Assembly: GCA_958295875.1 (NCBI GenBank)
Contig: OY282379.1
Coordinates: 2,356,001 to 2,420,000, forward strand
Direction of reading: 5' to 3'
Source: an uncultured Pseudomonadales bacterium
GTDB lineage: Bacteria; Pseudomonadota; Gammaproteobacteria; Pseudomonadales; Azotimanducaceae
Length of the DNA stretch: 64,000 nt
This document shows positions 54,015-63,024 of this stretch, one piece after another. The translations under genes were made by a program, and so were the position numbers. The stretch's first letter is position 1. Each line of letters opens with the position of its first letter. The notes under the pieces were generated by a model. It ran no database searches, had not been told where the DNA came from, and worked only from the letters and a program-made list of their open reading frames with translations.

Positions 54015-55287
54015 GGACTTTAACCGGTTCGACAGTGTGTTGCCGCGAGTCGTCGACACGTTGCGGTACCCTAAGCCTTCATCGGTGAATTGCATCTATG
54101 TGATTCGGGATTTGTACGGTCGAGTCCGGCTCGCGGTATCGGACACGCTTGAAAACGATGCCAATGCGACGCAGTGGCTGGAAGGTGAGGCAGAGATGCT
54201 TCGGGAGCGGCTGGGAGTGCGCGTTCCGGCGACGGACGCCATCCTGTTTCTGGACGCTGAACTGCTGCAGGAACTTAATCAGGAAGGCCGCGAGATATTG
54301 CCAAATGTGTACTTTGTAGACCGCTTGGTCACTGGCGCTGGCTGGTGGAGCGTTGACAGCGCAAACTCTGAGACGTCCGAAACGCCCACCTATACCCTCT
54401 ATTCGGTGAAGGGCGGCGTGGGTCGCAGCACCACCGCAGCGGTGCTCGCTTGGCATCTGGCGCGGCAGGGGCAAAACGTGCTTGTGGTGGATTTGGACCT
54501 CGAGTCCCCCGGCGTTTCATCTGCCATGCTGGATCCTTCGATGCAGCCGGACTTTGGCGTTGTTGACTGGTTCGCTGAAGACTTGGTTGGCCAAGGAGAC
54601 CATGTGGTCGAACGCATGGTCGCCCGGCCGGATTGGCATCGAGACCTTCGGGGCGACGTTGCCATCGTGCCCGCGCACGGCTTCGAGCCGAAGGAATATC
54701 TGGCCAAACTCGGCCGTGTCTACCTAGATACGGATGTCCGCTGGACACGACGCCTCGACGGCATGTTGAAGCGGCTTCGGGAGATCGAGAAGCCCGACAT
54801 CGTGCTGCTAGAGAGCCGCAGCGGGCTGCATGACATCGCCGCGGCCACCGTGACCGATTTCAACGCACACGTGCTTCTGTTCGGCACGAACTCGGAGACG
54901 AGTTGGCAGGACTACGGCATCCTCTTCGACCATTGGAACCGACTCGGCCTCGCGGCCGACATCAGGGAGCGGCTGTCCATCGTCTCCAGCCTGACGCCAG
55001 ACATTGATACTGACGACTATCTGCGGCGCTTCCGCGGGCGGGCTTGGGCGCTATTTCAGGACCATCTGTATGACGATCTAGAACCATCTAAAGGACCCTA
55101 TGGTTTTGCCTTCGAGATGCTGGAGGAAGGTGCCCCCCACGACCCGCTGCCCATCTACTGGGCACGTGGCTTCGCGGCCGGTGCGTCGCTGCGCCGCATC
55201 GAGGGCAGCACGGTGGAGCAGGCATACAGTCACTTCTTGGACCGATTCGATCAGCTTCAGCGCATGAGCAGAGGGACGGGTTCGTGA
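54007..55287 (+). CDS. MinD/ParA-like ATPase with KGGVGR loop
   Basis: 426 aa. An N-terminal ~125-residue domain of unknown type precedes the deviant Walker A K135-GGVGRST-142, where Arg replaces the usual last Lys while the signature Lys135 is kept. VVDLDLESPG follows, and a hydrophobic strand with Asp (IVLLESRSGL) is the likely Walker B. MinD/ParA ATPases form ATP-dependent dimers that switch partners or bind DNA or membranes. It overlaps both neighbours (8 and 4 bp). A decayed copy is at 13607-13750. Its role in the operon is inference. Confidence 0.8.
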   Translation: MPEDFNRFDSVLPRVVDTLRYPKPSSVNCIYVIRDLYGRVRLAVSDTLENDANATQWLEGEAEMLRERLGVRVPATDAILFLDAELLQELNQEGREILPNVYFVDRLVTGAGWWSVDSANSETSETPTYTLYSVKGGVGRSTTAAVLAWHLARQGQNVLVVDLDLESPGVSSAMLDPSMQPDFGVVDWFAEDLVGQGDHVVERMVARPDWHRDLRGDVAIVPAHGFEPKEYLAKLGRVYLDTDVRWTRRLDGMLKRLREIEKPDIVLLESRSGLHDIAAATVTDFNAHVLLFGTNSETSWQDYGILFDHWNRLGLAADIRERLSIVSSLTPDIDTDDYLRRFRGRAWALFQDHLYDDLEPSKGPYGFAFEMLEEGAPHDPLPIYWARGFAAGASLRRIEGSTVEQAYSHFLDRFDQLQRMSRGTGS

Positions 55288-56741
55288 CCAATGTCCGGGC
55301 CGCCGAAGTACGCAGGGCGCTCGAAGCGCTGCCGGCTGAGACGAGTTTCGGCGACGCGCCACCCCTTGGCAACGTCTATTTCCCGCAATCGCACCTGAAG
55401 GCGCTGCACCCGGACGTGGCGGTGATCACCGGCATGCGCGGGGCCGGCAAGACGTTCTGGTGGGCCGCGTTGCAGAAACACGCGGTGCGGGAGTTGATTG
55501 GCAAGCGCTACGAGCGCAGCGGAATCCGTCACAACACCGAGCTTCGAACGGGGTTCGGCCCGCTCCCGGCAATTGATGAATATCCCACTAAGGATGTCCT
55601 GCACGCTCTACTGGAGGATGGGATAGACGCGCGGATGATCTGGCGAACCGTCCTAGCGTGGCAATTGGCACGGGAGATACACATACTCCGGCAACAAGGG
55701 GACTGGCGTGCCCGCGTCAGCTACGTTCGGCACCATCCGGAAGAAATCGACCGAATCTTCGCGGAGCGAGATGCGAAGCTGGCGGATGAGGGTCGGCACT
55801 GCATCGTGATCTGCGACGCGCTGGATCGGAGCGCGGACGACTGGCGAACGATGTACCGGATTATCCGCGGTCTTCTGCAAACGGCGTTGGACATGCGCAC
55901 TTATCGGCGCCTTCGCGTGAAGATGTTTCTGCGCACGGATCAGTTCAATCCAGCGGCGATTGGAGACTTTCCGGATGCGTCTAAGTTGCTTTCTTCCGCG
56001 GTGAAGCTGAGTTGGCCGCGCAAAGAGCTCTATGGGCTGCTGTGGCAGCTTCTGTGCAATGCGCCGCGCCAGTCAGAGCGGATGCGAGAACTAATTGGCG
56101 GCGGGCAATCGGAGCTGTTGACGGCAGATGATGACGGCACTTGGCAGGTGCCACCGGCCCTAGTGTTTGACGAGGCCCACCAACGCGAGGCATTCCACGC
56201 CATCGCCGGTGAGTGGATGGGCCGGGATCGCCGGCGAGGGTTCCCATACACATGGATACCTAATCACCTAGGTGACGCGGAAGGCAACGTGAGCCCGCGG
56301 TCATTCATTGCCGCCCTCAGAGCGGCGGCCGAGGACAGCGGGCAACAGTATCCGCGCCACGAGTGCGCCCTGCACTACGAGAGCATCAAGCGAGGCGTTC
56401 AGCAGGCGTCGCGTATCCGCGTGGCGGAACTTCGGGAAGACTACCCGTGGGTGGACCGGCTGTTGCAAGACCTGCAGGGTGCGACTGTGCCTTGTCCCTT
56501 TGAGGACATTGAGTGGCGCTGGAAGCAAAACAAGACGCTCACTCGTCTCGACGAGGACATCGAGCAGCAGGAGGTCAAGTTGCCGCCAAGGCGCTTCGCC
56601 GAGGGCGCCGAGGGTGTGCGAGCCGACTTGGAGTCGCTCAACGTCTTTCAGCGATTGCACGACGCTCGCGTGAACATCCCGGACGTGTTCCGCGTTGGCT
56701 ACGGACTGGGCAGGCGGGGCGGGGTGCGGCCGGTCCGTTAG
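55284..56741 (+). CDS. P-loop ATPase, third gene of the operon
   Basis: 485 aa from GTG 55284, overlapping the MinD-like gene as GTGA. The Walker A is G50-MRGAGKT-57 and Walker B CIVICDALDR with D178, followed by a sensor-like RVKMFLRTDQF segment near 212-222, a STAND/KAP-like order. The C-terminal half is helical, charged and unrecognised. No helicase, nuclease or TIR domain is visible. It probably senses or transmits a signal to the HEPN effector with the MinD-like ATPase. A P-loop fragment of a second copy lies at about 13607-13640. Confidence 0.75.
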   Translation: MTNVRAAEVRRALEALPAETSFGDAPPLGNVYFPQSHLKALHPDVAVITGMRGAGKTFWWAALQKHAVRELIGKRYERSGIRHNTELRTGFGPLPAIDEYPTKDVLHALLEDGIDARMIWRTVLAWQLAREIHILRQQGDWRARVSYVRHHPEEIDRIFAERDAKLADEGRHCIVICDALDRSADDWRTMYRIIRGLLQTALDMRTYRRLRVKMFLRTDQFNPAAIGDFPDASKLLSSAVKLSWPRKELYGLLWQLLCNAPRQSERMRELIGGGQSELLTADDDGTWQVPPALVFDEAHQREAFHAIAGEWMGRDRRRGFPYTWIPNHLGDAEGNVSPRSFIAALRAAAEDSGQQYPRHECALHYESIKRGVQQASRIRVAELREDYPWVDRLLQDLQGATVPCPFEDIEWRWKQNKTLTRLDEDIEQQEVKLPPRRFAEGAEGVRADLESLNVFQRLHDARVNIPDVFRVGYGLGRRGGVRPVR

Positions 56742-56814
56742 CTCGCCCACCCGCCATCCGCGCCCCTCGCGTCAAGTCGGATACCATCGAGACACGTCAG
56801 CATCCGGCGAGAGC

Positions 56815-58167
56815 ATGGCAACACGAGAACATCGCGCACCGCGCGGCACCGGCTTCGATACCTTGACGCTGCACGCCGGGCAGGTGCCGGATTCGGCCAC
56901 CGGCGCACGCGCCACGCCCATCTACCAAAGCGCGTCGTTCGTGTTTCCAGACACCGACCATGCGGTGGGCCTCTTCAACATCGAGCGGGCAGGGCATGTC
57001 TACTCGCGCCTCTCGAATCCCACCAACGCGGTGCTGGAGGAGCGGGTCAGCGCGTTGGAAGGCGGCGTCGGTGCCATCGCCGTGGCGAGCGGGCAGGCGG
57101 CGCTGCATCTCGCCATCGCCACCATCTGCTCCGCGGGGGATCACATCGTCGCGTCGCGCTCGCTGTACGGCGGTTCGCACAACCTGTTGGAGTACACGCT
57201 GCCGCGCTTTGGCATCGAGACGACGTTCGTCGATCCGCGCTCCGCCCAAGCCTTCGTCGCCGCGGTGCGGCCCAACACGAAGCTCATGTTCGGCGAGACG
57301 TTGGGTAACCCCGGGATTGAAGTGTTGGACATTCCGGCTGTGTCTGCCGCCGCCCATGCCGCAGGCATGCCGCTGTTGGTGGATTCCACCTTCACCACGC
57401 CTTGGCTTTGCCAGCCGTTTCGCCTCGGCGCAGACCTCGTGATGCACTCGGCAACGAAGTTCTTGAGCGGCCACGGCGTGGTCATCGGCGGGTTGGTGGT
57501 GGATGGCGGCACCTTCGATTGGGAGGCGTCGGGCCGCTTTCCCACGCTGACGGCGCCCTACGCCGGCTTTCACGACCTCACGTTTGCCGAGGAGTTTGGC
57601 CCGCAGGCGTTCATCACGCGGGCGCGCAAGGAGGGCATCCGTGATTTCGGCGCCTGCATGGCGCCCACGACGGCATTCCACATCCTGCAAGGGCTTGAGA
57701 CCTTGCCGCTGCGAATGGAGCGCCATGTGGCGAACGCCTTGGCGGTGGCGGAGTTTTTGGCTGGGCACGACGCTGTGGAGAGCGTCGGCTATCCGGGCTT
57801 GGCGAGCCACCCAGACCACGAGTTGGCGCAACGGCTGCTGCCGCGCGGCGCCGGCGCGGTGTTCGGCTTCCACATCAAGGGTGGCCGCGCCGCCGGGCGA
57901 CGCTTCATCGAGGCGTTGTCACTCTTTTCGCATCTTGCCAATGTCGGCGACGCGAAGTCCTTGGTCATCCATCCGGCGAGCACCACCCACCATCGCATGG
58001 ATGACGCGGCGTTGGCCGCTGCCGGCATCGGCGAGGGGCTGGTGCGTCTCTCCGTGGGCCTTGAAGACCCGGCGGACCTCGTTGATGACTTGAACCGCGC
58101 TCTGCGGCGTTCACAGCGCGCTCCCGCCGCCGTGCGCCCCGCCGCGAAGGCCGCCGCCGCATCATGA
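56815..58167 (+). CDS. metY: O-acetylhomoserine sulfhydrylase (MetY-like PLP enzyme)
   Basis: 450 aa, the MetY length (CGS and CBL are shorter). The opening FDTLTLHAGQVPDSATGARATPIYQSASFVF and YSRLSNPTNAVLEERV are family signatures; the PLP lysine is in HSATKFLSGHG near residue 213. It makes homocysteine from O-acetylhomoserine and sulfide (methionine synthesis). The start is ATG 56815, 73 bp after the ATPase gene; no riboswitch is evident in that space. Its stop overlaps the next gene as ATGA. Confidence 0.9.
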   Translation: MATREHRAPRGTGFDTLTLHAGQVPDSATGARATPIYQSASFVFPDTDHAVGLFNIERAGHVYSRLSNPTNAVLEERVSALEGGVGAIAVASGQAALHLAIATICSAGDHIVASRSLYGGSHNLLEYTLPRFGIETTFVDPRSAQAFVAAVRPNTKLMFGETLGNPGIEVLDIPAVSAAAHAAGMPLLVDSTFTTPWLCQPFRLGADLVMHSATKFLSGHGVVIGGLVVDGGTFDWEASGRFPTLTAPYAGFHDLTFAEEFGPQAFITRARKEGIRDFGACMAPTTAFHILQGLETLPLRMERHVANALAVAEFLAGHDAVESVGYPGLASHPDHELAQRLLPRGAGAVFGFHIKGGRAAGRRFIEALSLFSHLANVGDAKSLVIHPASTTHHRMDDAALAAAGIGEGLVRLSVGLEDPADLVDDLNRALRRSQRAPAAVRPAAKAAAAS

Positions 58168-58946
58168 GGTTCAAGGTTAGCGGCAAGGCGGCGTTTGCCG
58201 GCACCGGTTCGGGCCATGCGGGCGCGGATGCGCCGACCGTGATCTTCGTGCATGGCGCCGGCATGGATCACACGATTTGGGTGATGCCGGCGCGTTGCTT
58301 CGCGCGCCGCGGCTATCGGGTGCTGGCCGTTGATCTGCCTGGGCATGGCCGCACCAGAGGGCCGGCCCTCACGCGCATCGAGGCGATGAGCGCGTGGCTT
58401 GCCGAGGTGTGCGATGCGCTGGGCGTGACGCAAGCCGCGGTGGCGGGGCACAGCATGGGGTCCCTCGTCGCCTATCGCTTCGCGGCGGACTTCCCGGCGC
58501 GTTGCCGGGCGCTGGCGTTGCTCGGCACATCCATGCCGATGCCGGTGGCGGACGCGCTGCTTGCCGCCGCCGCGGACGATCATCACGCCGCCATCGACAT
58601 GGCCAACGCATGGAGCCACAGCGCCGGTGCCACGCTGGGCGGCAACCGCAACCCTGGCATCTGGATGTTGAGCGCTGGCGAGCGGCTGATCGAGCGTGCC
58701 GGCCCGGGCGTGTTCCATGCAGACCTCGCCGCTTGCAACGCTTTCGATGCCGCGGCCGTGGGGCCGGTGACGGCGCCGACGCTGGTGATCGCCGGCGATG
58801 CGGACCGGATGACGCCGCTGCGGGCGGGCATCGACGTGGCGCGGTCGCTGCCGGATGCGCGCGTCGTCACGTTGGCGGGATGCGGCCATTCCATGCTGGC
58901 CGAGCGCCCGAACGAGGTGTTGGACGCGCTGACGGAAATCTGCTGA
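58164..58946 (+). CDS. alpha/beta hydrolase
   Basis: 260 aa. Oxyanion HGAGMDH near residue 30, nucleophile S97 in GHSMGS, Asp near 212 in GDADRMTP and His near 239 in CGHSML complete the triad. Coupled to metY by ATGA. It may cleave an acyl ester, perhaps linked to homoserine acylation, but the family is broad and the substrate is unknown. Confidence 0.88.
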   Translation: MRFKVSGKAAFAGTGSGHAGADAPTVIFVHGAGMDHTIWVMPARCFARRGYRVLAVDLPGHGRTRGPALTRIEAMSAWLAEVCDALGVTQAAVAGHSMGSLVAYRFAADFPARCRALALLGTSMPMPVADALLAAAADDHHAAIDMANAWSHSAGATLGGNRNPGIWMLSAGERLIERAGPGVFHADLAACNAFDAAAVGPVTAPTLVIAGDADRMTPLRAGIDVARSLPDARVVTLAGCGHSMLAERPNEVLDALTEIC

Positions 58947-58955
58947 GGCGGTCGC

Positions 58956-59489
58956 TTAAGCCAAGGTTGGCTTTGCCGTGCGCATCGCCAGCCGCTCCAA
59001 CGCCGCCGCGCGCGCCGTGTGCGCCTTGGCCCGCACGGCCGCCGAGAGCGGACCATGCCAATCATCCAACAGCACGGCGTCCTCATAGATGACACGGCTG
59101 CCTGCCCGCTCCACCACATAGCTCGGCGTCACGATGTACAGCACGCGCACATCCTCTGCGTCGTCGTTGCGCAGCTCCAAGAGCGTGCCGGGTGTGGTGA
59201 GGAGCGCTTCGCCGGCGGCTACGATGGCTTCGCGAGGCGGCGCGTAAGCGGCATCCTGCGTGCGCGTGGCGAGCTTGCCGGCGATCACATAGGTAAGCTG
59301 CGTCACCACCGGATGCGCGTGGATGGCCGAGCGCACGCCGGGACGCAAACGCCCGGCGGCCACGCTCACGTCACCGAGGGCGGCGAGGTTGAACTCTCCC
59401 GGTGCGCCGTCGGTGGCGTTCAGAAAGGCATCGACCTCGGTGCCATCCGCGGCCGGCGCAAAGCCGCGGGGTTGGAACGTCGCCGTCAA
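58956..59489 (-). CDS. cupin-domain protein
   Basis: 177 aa. The likely start is TTG 59489, which overlaps the SDR stop as TTGA; earlier in-frame starts lie inside the SDR gene. The cupin pattern is present: HAHPVVTQLTYVIAGKL near residues 65-81 and a second motif GEALLTTPGTLLEL later. It has one metal-binding His pair (HAH) but the second motif lacks the usual His. A small-molecule binding or isomerase role is possible. Confidence 0.75.
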   Translation of the reverse strand: MTATFQPRGFAPAADGTEVDAFLNATDGAPGEFNLAALGDVSVAAGRLRPGVRSAIHAHPVVTQLTYVIAGKLATRTQDAAYAPPREAIVAAGEALLTTPGTLLELRNDDAEDVRVLYIVTPSYVVERAGSRVIYEDAVLLDDWHGPLSAAVRAKAHTARAAALERLAMRTAKPTLA

Positions 59490-60352
59490 ATGCCGGCAGA
59501 CTCCCGATACGCCCGCCACCGCTCAAACGCCGCGGACATGGCCTGATGGCGGTCCGTCACCTGTTCGGCGAACTCTGGGTGGGTGAAGATATATTCCTCG
59601 TCTTGGATGATGGCGTGCAACACCATGTCGCCCACGTGCGCTGGCTCCAGCGCGTTGCGCCGAAACTGTTCCAGCATCGCCTCGCGGCCTTGCTCGCCAC
59701 CGCGGAAATTGGCGAGATCCGCAGTGTCTGTCTCGGCTTGCAGCGCTGCCGGGCGGTTGCGGCCGGATTCGAAGATGTTGGTGTTCACGACGCCTGGGCA
59801 GAGCACGGAAACGCCGATGTGGTGGGGCGCCAAGTCCATCCGCATCGCCTCAGACATGCCGACGACAGCGAACTTGGTGGCGTTGTAAACGCCTAGGCCG
59901 CCGATGGCCAAGTGGCCGGCCATGGAGGCAGTGTTGACGAAGTGGCCGCCTTCGCCGTGCGCCTTGATGCGATCCGTGAACGTTTGCACGCCGTTGATAA
60001 CGCCGTTCACGTTCACGCTCACCACCCAATCCCAATCCGCATAGGACATGGCGTCCGTGGGGCCGCCCACCGCCACGCCGGCGTTGTTGCACACCACATG
60101 CACCTTGCCGAAGGCGGCCTCGGTGGCGTCCGCGGCGCGCGCCATCGCGTCTCGGTCTGTCACGTCAACCCGCAGCGGGATGACCTCGGCGTTGGTCGGC
60201 GCCAAGCTGGTGAGGGCAGATTCCAAGGCGCCTTCCTCAATGTCTGCGATGGCCACGTTCATGCCAGCCGCGGCGAATGAACGCGCCATGGCGAGGCCGA
60301 TGCCGCTTGCGCCGCCGGTGACGAACGCTGTCTTGCCGGCCACATCCCGCAT
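59486..60352 (-). CDS. short-chain dehydrogenase/reductase (SDR)
   Basis: 288 aa. TGGASGIG at 12-19, NNAG at 89-92, S143, Y156 and K160 (YNATK) are the classical SDR set; D37 after strand 2 favours NAD. The C-terminal ~40 residues extend past the classical core. It is upstream of and coupled to the cupin gene. The substrate is unknown. Confidence 0.92.
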   Translation of the reverse strand: MRDVAGKTAFVTGGASGIGLAMARSFAAAGMNVAIADIEEGALESALTSLAPTNAEVIPLRVDVTDRDAMARAADATEAAFGKVHVVCNNAGVAVGGPTDAMSYADWDWVVSVNVNGVINGVQTFTDRIKAHGEGGHFVNTASMAGHLAIGGLGVYNATKFAVVGMSEAMRMDLAPHHIGVSVLCPGVVNTNIFESGRNRPAALQAETDTADLANFRGGEQGREAMLEQFRRNALEPAHVGDMVLHAIIQDEEYIFTHPEFAEQVTDRHQAMSAAFERWRAYRESAGI

Positions 60353-60528
60353 GTCTCTGCCCTCGCGTCACGAATGAATGCGCCGGATGGTATCACCGGG
60401 ACGGATGGGGCTGGGCCGGTGCGTGGCGACCGGGAAGGGTGGTGGTGAGGGGGCGCGGCTTGATGTTTGGCGCGCCCCAAGCCGGGCTCTGATTTTCGGC
60501 GCCGCCCGTTCTACGTCTCTCCGTGCCG

Positions 60529-61125
60529 CTAACTTGGCGGCAAGTCGGCCAAAGCTGCGGCCAGCGCATCCCACTGGCCGGCGAAGAAGTGGTCCGCGCC
60601 GGCGATGGGGCGCACGTCGAAGGCGTCTGGGGCCGCCTCGAATGCGGCCAACGCGCAGTACGGGTCCGCATCCCCGGCGATCACCGTGACAGGCATTGCC
60701 GGACGCACGCCGTCGTCGAGATTCAACATCGCGTTCGGCGGCGCCACCAAGATGAGCCGCTCCACGTTGGCAAGCCGCGAGTGCGCCCGCCACGCCACGC
60801 TCGCCCCGAACGAGTAGCCGGCGAGCCACAACGTCGCCGGCGCGTGTTCGGCGGCGAGCCACGCGCAAACGGCGAGCAAGTCTTCGGTTTCGCCCGCGCC
60901 GTCGTCGAAGCGGCCAGCGCTGGTGCCCACGCCGCGGAAATTGAAGCGCACCCGCCCGCAGCCCTTGGCCGCCAGCGCGTCATCCACCACATCGAGCACC
61001 GCATCGTGCATGCTGCCCCCGTACAGGGAGTGAGGATGGCAGAGCACGGCCCAGCGCCCTGATTGGCTTGGCGCCACGATGGCTTCCAGCGGCCCGGCAG
61101 GGCCCGCAATGGTCACGGCGTTCAT
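60529..61125 (-). CDS. small alpha/beta hydrolase (YfhR/DUF-type dienelactone-hydrolase-like)
   Basis: 198 aa, short for the fold. CHPHSLYGGSMH near residues 29-40, RFNFRGVGTSAG, nucleophile S105 in GYSFGA, Asp near 151 (AGDADPY) and His near 178 (ADHFF) form a full triad. This matches a widespread family of small uncharacterised serine hydrolases. Divergent from the acyl-CoA ligase gene. The region 60353-60528 downstream holds no gene. Confidence 0.88.
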   Translation of the reverse strand: MNAVTIAGPAGPLEAIVAPSQSGRWAVLCHPHSLYGGSMHDAVLDVVDDALAAKGCGRVRFNFRGVGTSAGRFDDGAGETEDLLAVCAWLAAEHAPATLWLAGYSFGASVAWRAHSRLANVERLILVAPPNAMLNLDDGVRPAMPVTVIAGDADPYCALAAFEAAPDAFDVRPIAGADHFFAGQWDALAAALADLPPS

Positions 61126-61277
61126 GCTTGCTGCTCCTTCATGTCGATGTCGTCGGTGTCTGTGCGTTGCCTGGCCGCGTCAACGGCTCGCCAAGGCTCA
61201 CGCGCCCACGGACGCGCCCCCCGCACAGGGTAAACTCGCGGCCTTCCCAATGGACGTTCCGCGGAGGCATCTGACTC

Positions 61278-62918
61278 ATGGCCATGCAGCGCACCCCTCT
61301 GTTGATGTCGCGCCTCATCGACCGCGGCGCCGAGTTGGCGCCGAACGTTGAAATCGTGACCGCCACGGCATCCGGAACGCGCCGCCACACTTATGCCGAG
61401 AGCAGGAACCGCGCCCATCAACTCGCGCATGCGCTGGCGGACGCCGGTGTTGGCATCGGCGACCGCGTGGGCACGTTCATGTGGAACGGCTCGCGGCACT
61501 TGGAGGCGTACCACGCGGTGGCCGGCATGGGCGCGGTGCTGCACACGCTGAACATCCGCCTCTCCGCGCATGACTTGGAGTACATCATCAACCACGCCGA
61601 GGATAAGGTCATCATCGCGGACGCAGACGCGCTGCCGCTGCTGGAAGCCATCGCCGGCCGCATTCCGTCGGTGCAGAAGGTGGTCGTCGCCGTGGAGGAT
61701 GGCTTCGAAGACTGGCACACGACCGTGGCGCCGGCGGAAGACTACGAGGCGTTCATCGCCGGCAAGCCCACGCGCTACGAGTGGCCAGCCATCGCGGAAA
61801 CCGCTCCGCTTGGCCTCTGCTACACCAGCGGCACCACGGGGCGGCCAAAGGGCGTGGAGTACGAGCACCGCTCGCAGTACCTGCACACGATGGCCATTTG
61901 CATGACGGATTCGATGGGCCTCTCCGCCACCGATGCCGTGTGCGGCATCGTGCCCATGTTCCATGTGATGGGCTGGGGCATGCCGTGGGCGGGGCTGATG
62001 CTCGGCTGCAAGCAGGTGATGCCGCACCGCTTCATGGACCCGGCGCGCATCTTGCGGCTGATGGCGGACGAAGGCGTCACGCTCTCGGCCGGCGTGCCGA
62101 CGATTTGGCAAGGGGTGAAGGCCGCCTACGAGGCGAATCCAAGTGGGTACGACTTATCGCAGCTGTCGCGCCTCACCTGTGGCGGCGCGGCGCCGCCGCC
62201 GTCGCTCATCCGCTGGTATTGGGATGCGTTGGGCGTGGAAATGATTCAAGGCTGGGGCATGACGGAGACCAGCCCGCTGGCCACGCTCTCGCGCCGTGTG
62301 ATGCAGCGCGCGCACATCGATCTGTCGCCGGACGAGCAGTCCGCCAATGTGGCCAAGGCCGGGCAAGTGATGCCGGGGCTGGAGCTTGGCATCTTCGATG
62401 ACGACTTCAATCGGCTCCCCCACGATGGCGAAGCGGTGGGCGAGATTCTCGTGCGCGGGCCGTGGATTTGCGCCGAGTACTACCAGAACCCGCAGCCAGA
62501 CAGCTTTCACGACGACTGGCTCATCACCGGCGACGTGGGCAAGATCGACGCGGATGGCTACGTGATCATCTCGGATCGCTCGAAAGACTTGGTGAAGTCT
62601 GGCGGCGAGTGGATTTCCTCCGTGGATTTGGAGAACCACATCGTCGCGCTGCCCGGCGTCGCCCAAGCCTGCGTGGTGGCGCAGCCGCATCCCCGCTGGG
62701 GCGAACGCCCGGTGGCGCTCGTCATCCTGGACGACGGCGCCGACGTGCCGGAGGCCCGCATCTTGGAGCACTGCGCGACGGCGTTCGCCAAATGGCAACT
62801 GCCGGACGATGTGCTCCATGTGAAGGACATCCCGCTCACCTCGACCGGCAAGATGGACAAGAAGACCGTGCGTGCTGGGTTAGCGGCCGAGGGCTACAAG
62901 TTGCCGAGCCTGCGCTAG
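61278..62918 (+). CDS. acyl-CoA ligase (AMP-dependent synthetase), medium/long-chain type
   Basis: 546 aa. The ATP/AMP motif YTSGTTGRPKGV is near residue 182, GWGMTETSP near 325, TGD (LITGD) near 415 and the C-terminal lysine motif STGKMDKK near 522. The closest pattern is that of FadD3/DMSP-lyase-like long- or medium-chain ligases. It activates a carboxylic acid to its CoA ester via an acyl-AMP. The monooxygenase, dioxygenases and SDRs elsewhere suggest a lipid or isoprenoid catabolic lifestyle. Confidence 0.88.
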   Translation: MAMQRTPLLMSRLIDRGAELAPNVEIVTATASGTRRHTYAESRNRAHQLAHALADAGVGIGDRVGTFMWNGSRHLEAYHAVAGMGAVLHTLNIRLSAHDLEYIINHAEDKVIIADADALPLLEAIAGRIPSVQKVVVAVEDGFEDWHTTVAPAEDYEAFIAGKPTRYEWPAIAETAPLGLCYTSGTTGRPKGVEYEHRSQYLHTMAICMTDSMGLSATDAVCGIVPMFHVMGWGMPWAGLMLGCKQVMPHRFMDPARILRLMADEGVTLSAGVPTIWQGVKAAYEANPSGYDLSQLSRLTCGGAAPPPSLIRWYWDALGVEMIQGWGMTETSPLATLSRRVMQRAHIDLSPDEQSANVAKAGQVMPGLELGIFDDDFNRLPHDGEAVGEILVRGPWICAEYYQNPQPDSFHDDWLITGDVGKIDADGYVIISDRSKDLVKSGGEWISSVDLENHIVALPGVAQACVVAQPHPRWGERPVALVILDDGADVPEARILEHCATAFAKWQLPDDVLHVKDIPLTSTGKMDKKTVRAGLAAEGYKLPSLR

Positions 62919-63024
62919 CGGCTGGCTTCTCGCGGCCTGCCGGCCCCGACTCCGCTGCTTGTCTGTCCGGCTCCGCCCGCGCGGCCCGGCCACCTTTCCT
63001 CAATGGGGCTGGCGGCCTCACCCT

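Noticed and set aside
56742..56814. SAM-type riboswitch ahead of metY
   Set aside because: The 73-bp interval shows no conserved core or terminator stem that I can recognise.
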